Assembly: GCA_963791995.1 (NCBI GenBank)
Contig: CAWBUQ010000008.1
Location: 235,177 to 299,176, forward strand
From: Bog-473 sp963791995
GTDB lineage: Bacteria > Actinomycetota > Acidimicrobiia > Acidimicrobiales > RAAP-2
Length of the DNA stretch: 64,000 bases
Direction of reading: 5' to 3'
Shown here: piece after piece, positions 37,708 to 47,053 of the stretch
Numbering within the stretch: position 1 is the first letter of the stretch
Layout: every line of letters starts with the position of its first letter
Made by a program: the position numbers and the translations under genes
The notes under the pieces: model-generated
Database searches by the model: none
Seen by the model: only the letters and a program-made list of their open reading frames with translations
What the model was told of the DNA's origin: nothing

Positions 37708-38163
37708 GTGGTTCCCGACTCGACGATCATCGCCGATCGCCTGGCGATCTCCGATCTCGTGCACGCCTACGCGCAGGGGGTCGACCGGCGCGATCCCGAG
37801 GCGGTGGCGGACCTCTTCACCGAAGACGGCAACTTTGTGGCCTACGCCACACCAGGCGCCACGGAGCCGACCAGCCGGAGTCAGGGGCGAGCAGAGATCA
37901 CAAAGGCGATCGGCATGGCTCGCCACTACCGGCAGACCACCCACACGATCGGGAATCACCTGGCCACGGTGGAGGGCGACGGCGCGACGGCCGAGACGAG
38001 GTGCGTGGCCTACCACGTCCTTGGCGACGAGGGCGCCGAGACCTTGCTGGTGTGGCACATCCGCTACCTCGATTCGTACGCCCGTTCTCCGAGCGGGTGG
38101 CGCATAAGCGAGCGGGTGCTGCGAGTCGACCTGGTGACCGAACAGCCGCTGCGCGCGGGCTGA
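37708..38163 (+). CDS. SnoaL-like / NTF2-fold protein
   Basis: A 151-aa single-domain protein of the SnoaL_4 type, a cone-shaped alpha/beta fold used by isomerases, dehydratases and ligand-binding proteins. The family pattern is IADRLAISDLVHAYAQGVDR, DPEAVADLFTEDGNFV and WRISERVLRVD. It starts at a GTG, 15 bp after the amidohydrolase. The reaction is not predictable. It is intact. Confidence 0.8.
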   Translation: MVPDSTIIADRLAISDLVHAYAQGVDRRDPEAVADLFTEDGNFVAYATPGATEPTSRSQGRAEITKAIGMARHYRQTTHTIGNHLATVEGDGATAETRCVAYHVLGDEGAETLLVWHIRYLDSYARSPSGWRISERVLRVDLVTEQPLRAG

Positions 38164-38166
38164 CAC

Positions 38167-39099
38167 TCAGGTCGGCGGAGTGAGCCCTGTGCGCTCGGCG
38201 ACGTGTCGGAGCTCGTCGAGGGCTTCGGCCAACGCGGCGGAACCGAGGTTCACGACCACGCGGCACGCTCCTTGGGCAGCAGCATGCTCCAGCGTGGCGC
38301 GATCGACGGAAGCGGTCGTGGTGACCCCGCTCAACGTCACATCGATGGAGGCCGGGTCGCGCCCAGCGGCCGATGCCTCCTCCGCGAGCGTGTGGAGCGC
38401 GGCAACCAGTGCGTCCCCTCGCAGCCCGAGGGACAACCACCCATCGCCGCGCCGCGCGGCGCGGCGAATGGCTGCCGGAGACGTCCCGCCGACTTCGATG
38501 GGCACACCGCCTGCCTGTGCTGGACGGGGGAAGGACTGCACGCCGCTGAACGAGAAGTGGTGTCCCTCGAAGGATGCACCCTGCTGCGGGTCAGCGCTCC
38601 ACAGCGCACGGATGACATCGATCTCCTCGTCGGCGCGCGTGCCGCGGCTGGCAAAGTCGACGCCGCCGGCCTCGAGCTCCTCGCGGAGCCACCCGAGGCC
38701 GACGCCCAGCCGCAGGCGACCATTCGACAGTCGATCAACCGTGGCGGCTCGTTTCGCGAGGACGAGCGGGTTGTGCAGGGGCAGCACGAGCAGGCCGGTG
38801 GCAAGGCCGAGGGTTGTCGTGACACCAGCGACGTAGGCAAGCGTGTCAAGGGGATCAGGAATCACGCAGTCGTCGGGGAGCGGAACCCGGCCTGATCTCG
38901 AGTAGGGGTATCGACTGGTGTAGTCGACGGCGAGCACCACGTGTTCGGGGAGAACCAACGATTCGAAGCCCAGCCGCTCCGCTTCGCGAGCAAACGGCGC
39001 GATCCAATCGGGATCCGCGAAGTCGGCGGAGCTCACCGGCGGGATCACGGCGAGGGCCGCCACGGGCTTCCCTCTTGCTCGCGTCGTGCCCGAGGCCAT
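38167..39099 (-). CDS. LLM-class F420-dependent oxidoreductase
   Basis: A luciferase-like TIM-barrel oxidoreductase (310 aa) of the family that usually uses coenzyme F420 in actinobacteria. The hallmark regions are RYPYSRSGRVPLPDDCVIPD, PLDTLAYVAGVTTTLGLATG, GRLRLGVGLGWLREELEAGG (substrate/cofactor loop), VDFASRGTRADEEIDVIRAL and the C-terminal GADG-like RRGDGWLSLGL. It is intact. It converges with the SnoaL gene and may act in the same catabolic pathway. Confidence 0.88.
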   Translation of the reverse strand: MASGTTRARGKPVAALAVIPPVSSADFADPDWIAPFAREAERLGFESLVLPEHVVLAVDYTSRYPYSRSGRVPLPDDCVIPDPLDTLAYVAGVTTTLGLATGLLVLPLHNPLVLAKRAATVDRLSNGRLRLGVGLGWLREELEAGGVDFASRGTRADEEIDVIRALWSADPQQGASFEGHHFSFSGVQSFPRPAQAGGVPIEVGGTSPAAIRRAARRGDGWLSLGLRGDALVAALHTLAEEASAAGRDPASIDVTLSGVTTTASVDRATLEHAAAQGACRVVVNLGSAALAEALDELRHVAERTGLTPPT

Positions 39100-39242
39100 G
39101 ACCGCTCATTGTGGCCCATGACGCGGTGGTCGTTCCTGATCGATCCCTCGGTGTTGGGGGCGAGGGCCGTCGCCGTAGGGTTGTTCGAGATCGAGAGAGA
39201 CCCCAGGGTGGACCGGGGTCGTCGAAAGACGCGGAGGACGGG

Positions 39243-39756
39243 GTGACAGACGAGCCAACCGGTGCGGAGACGCGACGCTGGGTCGACCAGCAGGAACTGG
39301 CGGAGTTGGTCGCCGTCCTCTCGTCCGCCGTCGACCGCGCAGATCGAGACCGCATCGCGTCCTGCTATGCCGAGGATTCGTTCGACGACCACGGCACGTT
39401 CAAGGGAACGGGCCAGGCGTTTGCCGATTTCGTGTGCCGTCCCGGTCCCATGAGCACGATGCACCATCTGCTCGGACAATCCATCTTCGAGGTGCAAGGT
39501 GACGAGGCGTGGGGCGAGACGTTCTACGTCTTCCACGGCACCGCCGGACACTACCGCGGTCGCCGGGCACGGCCGATACGTTGATCATTTCCGCCGGTTG
39601 GGCGGGACGTGGAAGCTGGTCTACCGACGCGTCGTGCCCGATCGGGTGCCGGCAGGGGACGAGCTGGGCGCATACGAGCAGGCGAGGCGTGACCGGAACG
39701 ATCCGAGCTACGACAAACGGCGCGGACCCGGTGACCGGGACGGAGAACCCGACTAG
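39243..39756 (+). CDS. SnoaL-like protein (one frame change)
   Basis: A second NTF2-fold protein. From a GTG at 39243 it reads RWVDQQELAELVAVLSSAVD, DRDRIASCYAEDSFDDHGTF and MSTMHHLLGQSIFEVQGDEA. After a frame change at about 39558 it continues HGRYVDHFRRLGGTWKLVYR. This order matches SnoaL_4 proteins that act as dehydratase-like or steroid-metabolism accessory proteins. The Asp/His dyad positions appear present. The function is not known. Confidence 0.7.
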
Positions 39757-40038
39757 CTCGTTCGTCGCCGCGCCGACCATTCCTCGCGGGTGCCAACCAC
39801 GAGAGGCACGCCGCCACCGAGAGGACCCGCGGCCGCCACCGCCAAGGGCACCCCGAGTGCGTCGCGCAGCGGGTCCGGCCCGCTCAGGGCGAGGAGTGAC
39901 GTTGACCACCGTCGCGTCGAGTTGGATCACGAAGAAGCCGATGCAGACGGCAAGGAGAGACGTCCGGCCCCGAAGGCCGGAACCTTCTTGTTCTCCAACA
40001 CCAGATGGATCTCGGCGGAGTGCGTCGAGGTGCGTCAC
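39757..40038 (-). pseudogene. Remnant of a DHA2-type MFS transporter N-terminus
   Basis: A frame beginning near 40038 encodes RTSLLAVCIGFFVIQLDATV followed by VNV, which is the first membrane helix and motif of EmrB/QacA-like 14-span transporters. After that the sequence becomes Arg/Pro-rich, with no further membrane spans. No downstream transporter segments exist on this strand. It looks like a truncated fragment rather than a frameshifted whole gene. Confidence 0.45.
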
Positions 40039-40091
40039 GCATTGGGATCCATACCCGATTACGGCGAACCGTTGCGGGGCCGCCGGGGTCG

Positions 40092-40800
40092 TTATCCCCC
40101 GGCCTGCTGGACGGCCTTGAGGAGCCTCAGGTAGGCCTCACTGGCATTGGTGAGATGAGTCTGGGCCGTCGTGAGCAGCGTGTCGCTCTTCTGATCGATG
40201 CCGTTGATGCAGTCGCGCGCCGTGGTCGAGAGATTGGTGAGAATCACCGACCATTGGTTCTCCAACGATCCGATGGGCATTGCCGGGTTGGATCGAGCCT
40301 GCTTGACATCGTTCTGCAGCTTGACGCAGGCGGCCCGCTCGGCCGTTGCACTCGTTCCGGAGTTGACCGCGGCAACGTCCTTGGAAACGGCCAGATAGTT
40401 CGGACCGTAGCTCGACATCCAGTTCCCCAGTCCTGGTCGGTCGATGAATTGCTGTTCGTGAGCGCGTTGGCGATGAGTATCCCTCCGACGACGCCGACCG
40501 CAACCGCCAGCGCCGTGAGGATGAGCTGCTTGGGGGTGAACTTGCGCGTCTTTCCCTGAGCAGGCGCGGCCGGAGCCGCAAACGCTTCGGAGGCGGAGGC
40601 GGAGGCAGAGGAGGAGGCGGAGGCGGTGCCGCCGTCGCCAGGAGCGGGTCGCCCGAAGACGGCGTCGGCGGAGGTGGTGCCGCCAGGGGCGGGTCGGTCG
40701 TGGGCGGCGAAAGTGGAGGTGGTGCCTCGACGGGCGGGTCCGTCGTAGGCGGCGGCGACTGCTCCGAACCGTCGCCGGCTGGCTCCTCGATATCGGTCAT
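40092..40800 (-). CDS. Pro-rich single-span membrane protein, hypothetical (two frame changes)
   Basis: Reconstructed from three frames. An ATG at 40800 gives MTDIEEPAGDGSEQSPPP and a long Pro-rich cytosolic region. A frame change inside the GGA/GGC repeats near 40600 leads to TRKFTPKQLILTALAVAVGV, a single membrane helix. Another change near 40430 leads to an extracytoplasmic part of about 110 residues with a cysteine pair (ERAACVKLQNDV and ARDCINGIDQ), ending LLKAVQQAGG. The design resembles actinobacterial single-span exported proteins. The function is unknown. Confidence 0.5.
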
Positions 40801-41015
40801 GCCGACCCCCCCCATCTCGAGCCGGCCCACGGCCAGCCGCAACAGCGTATGCCACCCCCATTGTGCGTGAGGCCGGGCCCGGTGCCAGCCGCAGCGCCCG
40901 CTTGAACGTGGGCTTTGGAACGAAGACGCTCGAGCCGTGGAAGGCCCGGGCAGATCGGGACCGGAGCGGTGCCGTCCGGATCAGCCGAACGGTCGGAAGC
41001 CGGGCTCGCGACGAG

Positions 41016-41099
<84 letters not shown>

Positions 41100-41234
41100 G
41101 AGTGACCGGGTAACAGTAGTCGCTGGAACTGCAGCCCAGGATCGGCTGTGCGGGCCGCCCGGGGCACAGGTGACCAGGTCAGACGACTGCCAGATCCCTC
41201 TTGGCACCGGTGGCCCAGTAATCTCTGGAAGACC

Positions 41235-41891
41235 ATGGGACTCCAGCAGTTTGAGGAGCGCCTCGAGCGTCTGGTGGAGGGCACGTTGGCCAAGCCATTT
41301 CGAAGCAACCTGCAGCCCGTCGAGATCGGACGCCGGTTGACGCGCGAGATGGACCTCCACCGGCGGGTGGGGGTGCGGGGCCTGATCGCGCCCAATGCAT
41401 TCGCCGTGACGCTCGCGCCGGCCGACGTCAGTCGGTTTGCCAATTTCATCGACGCACTCTCCCGCGAGCTCTCCGACGCGGCGCGCGAGCACGCCAAGAT
41501 CGAGGGCTACTCGTTCGTCGGCCCGGTCGAGGTCGAGATCTTCGAGGGATCCAACCTCAAGGCTGGTCGATTCACCGTGACCGCGGAGGTGCACGAGAGC
41601 GAAGACGGAGGATTCCTTGCCGAGCTCGTCCTGCCCGACGGGAGACGGGTGAGCGTGGGCTCCGAGGCTGTGGTCATCGGCCGCCTCCCCGAATGTGACG
41701 TCGTGCTGGCCGACTCCAACGTGAGCCGGCGCCACGCCGAGCTGCGGCGCAAGGACGATGGCGTCTTCGTCGTCGATCTCGGCTCCACCAACGGCACCCG
41801 GGTCAACGGCACCCAGGTTCGCGAGCAACTGCTGGCCAGCGGGGACGAGGTCAGCGTGGGCTCGACGAGGCTCATCTTCGAAATGTCGTGA
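41235..41891 (+). CDS. fhaA: FhaA: DUF3662 and FHA domain protein
   Basis: A phosphothreonine-reading adaptor that in mycobacteria binds the kinase-phosphorylated MviN and peptidoglycan machinery. The N-terminal DUF3662 (FhaA_N) domain spans about residues 1-115 (MGLQQFEERLERLVEG, KPFRSNLQPVEIGRRLTREM). The C-terminal FHA domain has VVIGRLPECDVVLADSNVSR, RHAEL and DLGSTNGTRVNG. It starts at an ATG at 41235. It is shorter than mycobacterial FhaA because the long central linker is missing. It overlaps fhaB by 4 bp. Confidence 0.92.
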   Translation: MGLQQFEERLERLVEGTLAKPFRSNLQPVEIGRRLTREMDLHRRVGVRGLIAPNAFAVTLAPADVSRFANFIDALSRELSDAAREHAKIEGYSFVGPVEVEIFEGSNLKAGRFTVTAEVHESEDGGFLAELVLPDGRRVSVGSEAVVIGRLPECDVVLADSNVSRRHAELRRKDDGVFVVDLGSTNGTRVNGTQVREQLLASGDEVSVGSTRLIFEMS

Positions 41892-42415
41892 CGGCGAGCC
41901 CGGCGGCGGTTCTGGTCGCCACGCAGAACCTCAACGCCGTCCTACGGATCATGCAATGGGGGGTCATCGTCCTGATCTTCCTGTTCTTCCTGCGCGTGAT
42001 CCGGGCGGTCTGGGTCGAGATGAGCCCCGCCACGTTTCGCAAGACCCGCTCAGAGCGCCGGCACGAGCGCCGGCAAGAGCGGGTTGCGGCCCGCCCCGCC
42101 GCGGCGGCACCGGGCCGCCGGCGCCAGCTCCACCTCAAGGTCGTGCAGCCCGAGACCCAGGCCGGCCGCACGTACGACCTCGACGACGAGCTCACCATCG
42201 GGCGCTCACCGGGTTGCGGCGTCGCCATGCCCGAAGACATCTACACCTCGACCTTGCACGCGCGGCTGTTCCGCCGCAACGAGCAGCTCTGGGTGGAGGA
42301 CCTGGGTTCGACCAACGGGACCTACGTGAACTCCGAGCAGATCAAGCAGGCGGTCAAGCTGAGTAAGGGGGATCTGCTCCAAATAGGCTCCACCGTCTTC
42401 GAGGTCTCCCGGTGA
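41888..42415 (+). CDS. fhaB: FhaB/FipA-type membrane FHA-domain protein
   Basis: A single membrane helix near the N-terminus (IMQWGVIVLIFLFFLRVIRA) is followed by an Arg-rich linker and an FHA domain with LTIGRSPGCGVAMPEDIYTS, LHARLF and DLGSTNGTYVNSEQI. FhaB-type proteins are recruited to division sites by kinase phosphorylation. The GTG start overlaps the fhaA stop by 4 bp, and the gene in turn overlaps the phosphatase start by 4 bp. Confidence 0.92.
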   Translation: MTASPAAVLVATQNLNAVLRIMQWGVIVLIFLFFLRVIRAVWVEMSPATFRKTRSERRHERRQERVAARPAAAAPGRRRQLHLKVVQPETQAGRTYDLDDELTIGRSPGCGVAMPEDIYTSTLHARLFRRNEQLWVEDLGSTNGTYVNSEQIKQAVKLSKGDLLQIGSTVFEVSR

Positions 42416-43956
42416 CCGTCTTGCGGTCGGGCTCGGCCAGCGACGTCGGGCGGGTCCGCACCGTCAACCAGGATCTCCCACTCGAGAGCCCAAATCTCTA
42501 CGCGGTGGCGGACGGCATGGGCGGACACGTCGGCGGAGAAGTGGCTGCACGCGTCGCGGTCGAGACGTTGGAGCGCGCCTTCGAGCACGCCCCGACCCTC
42601 GACGGGCTGCGGGCCGCCTTCAACGAGGCCAATGGCGCCGTCTGGCAGGAGAGCCAGGTGAATGCCGACCTGCGCGGCATGGGAACGACGCTCACCGCCA
42701 TGGCACTCGTCGGCGGAACCGGCGGCAAGGACGTGCTGGCGCTGGCCAACGTCGGCGACTCGCGCGCCTACATCTTCTCGGGGGGCGAGCTGTCCCAGGT
42801 CACCGCCGACCACAGCCTGGCCGAGGAGCGGATGCGTCACGGCGAAATGACCGAGGAGGAGGCGGCGGTCCACCCCCAGCGTCACATTCTGACCCGCGCC
42901 CTCGGTGTGTCCTCCGAGGTGGAAGCCGACATGTGGGAGCTCGAGCTGCACACGGGCGACCGGGTGCTTCTCTGCTCAGACGGCCTGTCCAACGAGGTCA
43001 GCACCGAGGAGATGGCTGAGATCCTGCGCGACGTCGACGATCCCGACGAAGCGGCACGGCGCCTGATCGAAGTGGCCAACGAGCACGGCGGCGCCGACAA
43101 CATCACCGTCGTGATCGTCGATGTCCAGATCGGCGAGGAGGGGGAGGGGAACAAGGCCAAGATCACGCCTGTGGGACTGGAGGCTGCGACGATTGCCGTC
43201 GGGGCGGCCACCGCAGCAGATGTCGCCGGCGCAGGCGGCGCTGCCACCCCGAACGGATCAGGGACCTCCGCCCCCGACGCCGGTCCGTCCGCCGGCCCAG
43301 GCACGGCCGAGAGCGAGCCCCCGACGGCGGCATTGCCGGCGTTCCGCCCCGACGACACCCTGGCGCCCGGGTCCCAACTGGCATTCGGCGAGGAGCCGCT
43401 GGCGTTGGCCGAGACGGGGCCGCGGAGCGACGAATTCTTCTTGGGCACCGCGACGGCGGTTCCGGTCGCGCGCTCGACGGCACGAGTGCCGCCACCGGCC
43501 GCGCCGCGTTCGGCGCCTGACGACGAAGTTCCGAAGAAGGAAAGCAGGCGTGCCCGGCGGCGGCGGCTCGGGATCCCACGACGCATCACCTTCCGCGTGC
43601 TCGGGTTCGTCCTCCTCATTGTCGCCGTGCCGGTGGCCGCCTACTTCGTGCTCCGCTGGTACGCCTACGACAACTGGATCGTCACCGCCCAGGGCCAGCA
43701 GATCATCGTGAAACAGGGTCAGCCCGGCGGCGTCCTCTGGTTCCACCCCAAGGTGGTCGACCGCACTGGCGCCACCCTCCAACAAGTGCTGCCGGACGCG
43801 GCCGCCTCGGTGCGGAGCGGGGTTCCAGAGTCGTCCTTGGCCAAGGCCCAGCAGTACGTCAGTCCATCGTCCGTGCAGGAACGACCACGCACCACGACCA
43901 CGACTGTGCCCGTACCCGGCGTGGCGGGCTCGACCTCCACCACCACCACGACATGA
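42412..43956 (+). CDS. pstP: PP2C-family Ser/Thr protein phosphatase PstP
   Basis: It removes phosphates from the PASTA kinase and its targets. The metal-dependent PP2C motifs are SDVGRVRTVNQD, VADGMGGHVGGEVAA, ANVGDSRAYIF, LLCSDGLSNEV and GADNITVVIVD, all within about 240 residues. A low-complexity cytosolic linker follows, then one membrane span (ITFRVLGFVLLIVAVPVAAY) and an extracytoplasmic Thr-rich tail. It is intact at 514 aa, with 4-bp overlaps on both sides. Confidence 0.94.
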   Translation: MTVLRSGSASDVGRVRTVNQDLPLESPNLYAVADGMGGHVGGEVAARVAVETLERAFEHAPTLDGLRAAFNEANGAVWQESQVNADLRGMGTTLTAMALVGGTGGKDVLALANVGDSRAYIFSGGELSQVTADHSLAEERMRHGEMTEEEAAVHPQRHILTRALGVSSEVEADMWELELHTGDRVLLCSDGLSNEVSTEEMAEILRDVDDPDEAARRLIEVANEHGGADNITVVIVDVQIGEEGEGNKAKITPVGLEAATIAVGAATAADVAGAGGAATPNGSGTSAPDAGPSAGPGTAESEPPTAALPAFRPDDTLAPGSQLAFGEEPLALAETGPRSDEFFLGTATAVPVARSTARVPPPAAPRSAPDDEVPKKESRRARRRRLGIPRRITFRVLGFVLLIVAVPVAAYFVLRWYAYDNWIVTAQGQQIIVKQGQPGGVLWFHPKVVDRTGATLQQVLPDAAASVRSGVPESSLAKAQQYVSPSSVQERPRTTTTTVPVPGVAGSTSTTTTT

Positions 43957-45953
43957 AGCCTTCCCGTGACCGTCCAGAGCCCCCGTGGCAGAAGTCGACC
44001 AGCGTAGGCTCGGGCGCCATGCAACCAGTTGAGAACCCGCGCATCTATTCGGGCCGCTACGAGCTGACCCACCTGATCGCGCGCGGCGGCATGGCCCAGG
44101 TCTACCGGGCCATGGACCGCCAACTCGACCGGCCCGTCGCCCTCAAGGTGCTCTTTCCCGAGCTCTCGGTCGACCGCACCTTCGTCGAACGCTTCCGGCG
44201 CGAGGCACAGGCGGCGGCCAACCTGTCGCACCCGAACATCGTGCCCGTCTACGACTGGGGCGAGGACGACGGCGCGTACTTCATCGTAATGGAGTTCATC
44301 GACGGCAGGCCGCTCTCTGCGGTGTTGCGGGATCCCGAGCCTCTGCCGCCCCGCCAGATCGCCACCATTGGTGCAGGGGTGGCCGCCGCGCTCGCCTTCG
44401 CACACCGCCACGGCGTGATCCACCGCGACGTGAAGCCGGGCAATGTCTTGCTCACGCCGGACGGCGACGTGAAGGTGACGGACTTCGGCATCGCCCGCGC
44501 CGTCAACACCGAGGAGAGCCTGACCCAGACGGGCGCCGTGATGGGCACCGCCGCGTACTTCTCACCCGAACAGGCGGAGGGCAAGGGCGTCGACGCCCGG
44601 AGTGACATCTACTCGCTCGGGGTCGTGCTCTACGAGATGTCGGCCGGTCGGCCGCCCTTCACGGGCGATTCCCCGGTGGCGGTTGCCTCGAAGCACGTGC
44701 GCGACACGCCGGTCCTGCCCCGGGTCGTCAATCCCGCCGTCCCCGCTGCACTCGAGGCGGTCGTCATGAAGGCGATGGCCAAGGATCCCGCCCAACGCTA
44801 CGGCTCGGCCGAAGAGCTGCGGGCGGATCTTCTTCGCTTTGCCGAGGGCCGCCCCGTCGAAGCGAATGACCCCGGTGCCACCTCGGTCATGACGGGGATC
44901 GGGGCCACCCAGGCCGTTCCGGCGACGACGGACCGGACGATGGCGATCGGCGCTCCGGTCCCGGCCAGTCAGGAGGACCTCGAACGCAAGAAACGGACGC
45001 GCCGTTTGGTCATCATCCTGGTGGTCCTCCTGGTTGCGCTCGCCATCATTGCCTTCTTCCTCCTGCGTTCGGTGCTCGGTGGCGACGTCAGCGTCCCTGA
45101 CGTCGTCGGCCGGACCACCAGCCAGGCCACACAGACACTGGAGAGCGACCATCTCAGCGTGGGAACCACGAACTCGGTGGTCAGCCCGACGATCACGAGT
45201 GGCGTCGTCATCTCGACCAATCCCAAGGCGGGCGCATCGGTGTCGAAGAACTCGTCGGTTGATCTGGTTGTGAGTGCGGGCCCGGCCGTCCAGGTGCCGT
45301 CGGTGACCAACCAGCAGCTCACGCCGGCCACCCAGCTCATCAGCGACGCGGGACTCAGCTACACGGTGAAGTACGTGACCAGCAACAAGCCCATCGGAAC
45401 CGTCCTCGACCAGAACCCGGCGGCCGGTGCGAAGGTGAAGTCCTCGACCAAGGTGCTCTTGACGGTGTCGGGCACGCAGATCTCGGTGTCGGTGCCGAGC
45501 GTGCTCGGCCAGACACCGGCGTCGGCCGGCTCGACGCTGAGGACTGCCGGCCTGAACGTCGGCAACCAGACCAACGGGTGCTCTGGCCAGTACGGCAACG
45601 GCGTGGTGTCCTCTCAGAACCCCGCCCCTGGTGCGACGGCGCAACCGAACAGCGCGGTCAACCTCGTCATCTCCAACTGCGTCTCGGTGCCCGGTGTCGT
45701 GGGCCAATCGGCCAACTCGGCACAGTCGGCCATCAGTGGGGCGGGCCTGGTGGCCAACACAACCACCGACACGTCCTGCCCGAACGGCGCCGCGGCCGGC
45801 ACCGTGGACAACCAGAGCCCCGGGTCGGGCGCCCTGGCGGCTTCGGGGAGCACGGTGAACATCTCGGTGTGCCAGCCGGCCACGACGACCACCTCCTCCA
45901 CGACGACGACGACATCGACATCGTCGACGACATCGAGCACCTCACACCCCTAG
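43953..45953 (+). CDS. pknB: Ser/Thr protein kinase PknB with PASTA repeats
   Basis: A transmembrane kinase sensing peptidoglycan fragments and regulating growth and division. Kinase motifs are LIARGGMAQVYRAMD, VALKVLF (catalytic Lys), VIHRDVKPGNVLL, VTDFGIARAV and GTAAYFSPEQAEG. The membrane helix is LVIILVVLLVALAIIAFFLL. Four PASTA repeats follow, beginning SVPDVVGRTTSQATQTLE, VPSVTNQQLTPATQLI, VPSVLGQTPASAGSTL and VPGVVGQSANSAQSAI; the last two hold cysteines. The end is a Thr/Ser run. Start either at the ATG at 43953 (overlapping pstP) or at 44019. Confidence 0.95.
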   Translation: MKPSRDRPEPPWQKSTSVGSGAMQPVENPRIYSGRYELTHLIARGGMAQVYRAMDRQLDRPVALKVLFPELSVDRTFVERFRREAQAAANLSHPNIVPVYDWGEDDGAYFIVMEFIDGRPLSAVLRDPEPLPPRQIATIGAGVAAALAFAHRHGVIHRDVKPGNVLLTPDGDVKVTDFGIARAVNTEESLTQTGAVMGTAAYFSPEQAEGKGVDARSDIYSLGVVLYEMSAGRPPFTGDSPVAVASKHVRDTPVLPRVVNPAVPAALEAVVMKAMAKDPAQRYGSAEELRADLLRFAEGRPVEANDPGATSVMTGIGATQAVPATTDRTMAIGAPVPASQEDLERKKRTRRLVIILVVLLVALAIIAFFLLRSVLGGDVSVPDVVGRTTSQATQTLESDHLSVGTTNSVVSPTITSGVVISTNPKAGASVSKNSSVDLVVSAGPAVQVPSVTNQQLTPATQLISDAGLSYTVKYVTSNKPIGTVLDQNPAAGAKVKSSTKVLLTVSGTQISVSVPSVLGQTPASAGSTLRTAGLNVGNQTNGCSGQYGNGVVSSQNPAPGATAQPNSAVNLVISNCVSVPGVVGQSANSAQSAISGAGLVANTTTDTSCPNGAAAGTVDNQSPGSGALAASGSTVNISVCQPATTTTSSTTTTTSTSSTTSSTSHP

Positions 45954-45974
45954 CTCGCGGGGACGGTCGACCGC

Positions 45975-46568
45975 TCAGGCCTTCGCGGCCACTCCGAGTT
46001 GGCCGAGAAAGTTCGAGAGGAGCGCCGGGCCCGAAGCCGTGAGCACCGACTCGGGATGGAACTGCACGCCTTCGACGGCGAGGGTGTGATGCCGCAGGCC
46101 CATCACGACGCCATCGGTTGAGGTGGCGGAGACCTCGAGTTCGTCGGGCACCGAGTCCGGGCGTACGACGAGCGAGTGATAGCGCGTCGCCACGAAGGGG
46201 TTCGGCAGGCCGGCGAACAAGCCCTTTCCGTCGTGGTGGATCTCGGAGGTCTTCCCGTGCATGAGGTGGGGCGCCTCGACGATCTCGCCGCCGTAGGCCT
46301 GCCCGACGCACTGGTGGCCGAGGCACACCCCCAGGAGGGGAATCTCACCGGCGAGCTGCGCGATGGCCTCGAGGCTCACGCCACCGTCTTCGGGACGTCC
46401 GGGCCCCGGCGAGATGAGCACGGCGTCGGGTCGCTCGGCCCGGATGCCGGCGACATCGATGGCGTCGTTGCGGAAGACCACGGGCTCGGCGCCCAGCTCT
46501 CCCAGTTCCTGGACCAGGTTGTAGACGAAGGAGTCGTAATTGTCGACGACGAGCACGCGGGGGCCCAT
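45975..46568 (-). CDS. Glutamine amidotransferase, anthranilate/aminodeoxychorismate synthase component II
   Basis: A class I glutaminase supplying ammonia for tryptophan or folate synthesis (TrpG/PabA; the two cannot be distinguished here). The oxyanion motif is ISPGPGRPEDGG, the nucleophile motif PLLGVCLGHQCVGQAYGG, and the catalytic His/Glu are in VEGVQFHPESVLT. It starts MGPRVLVVDNYDSFVYNL and has 197 aa. It is the usual actinobacterial neighbour of crgA and pknB. It is intact. Confidence 0.9.
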   Translation of the reverse strand: MGPRVLVVDNYDSFVYNLVQELGELGAEPVVFRNDAIDVAGIRAERPDAVLISPGPGRPEDGGVSLEAIAQLAGEIPLLGVCLGHQCVGQAYGGEIVEAPHLMHGKTSEIHHDGKGLFAGLPNPFVATRYHSLVVRPDSVPDELEVSATSTDGVVMGLRHHTLAVEGVQFHPESVLTASGPALLSNFLGQLGVAAKA

Positions 46569-46647
46569 GGGCGAAAGATCGTACCGGGCCGGCCGGGCGC
46601 CCCGGCTGCCAGGAGAGGCATCTCGCCGGTGGCTAACCTCTGACGCC

Positions 46648-46968
46648 GTGGCAACCAGCACCAAGGGCAAGGGTCCCGGCGGCGCCTCGCGCAAGGGCAA
46701 GTCGGCGACGGGGCGCGCCTCGAAGGTCGGGCGCTACAAGACGGCCGAGGAGAGTGGCCGGTACACGGCGCCGATCCCCAAGAGCGTGCGGCACAGCCCG
46801 CCCTGGTTCGGCGCGCTCATCCTCGTGCTGCTCATCGGTGGCGTGGCCGTCATCACGGTCAACTACCTGGCGCACCTGCCCTTCCTGGCGCACGGCTCGC
46901 CGTGGGGCCTGGTCGTCGGCCTCGTGATGATCTTCGTGGGCTTCCTCGCCGCCACCCGCTATCGCTGA
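46648..46968 (+). CDS. crgA: Cell division protein CrgA
   Basis: CrgA is a small actinobacterial membrane protein that coordinates FtsZ, FtsI and septum synthesis. The protein is 106 aa from a GTG at 46648. A basic cytosolic N-terminus is followed by the family stretch PPWFGALILVLLIGGVAVIT and a second span, GLVVGLVMIFVGFLAATRYR. The Pro-Pro-Trp motif and paired helices are typical. Its presence supports an actinobacterial origin. Confidence 0.93.
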   Translation: MATSTKGKGPGGASRKGKSATGRASKVGRYKTAEESGRYTAPIPKSVRHSPPWFGALILVLLIGGVAVITVNYLAHLPFLAHGSPWGLVVGLVMIFVGFLAATRYR

Positions 46969-47053
46969 CGTTCGCCCGCGCGGGCCGCGACGCCGCGCCC
47001 GGCAAGCACCGTGCGGTCGTCGATCTGCGACGTGGTCCCCGCGACCGGGGCAG

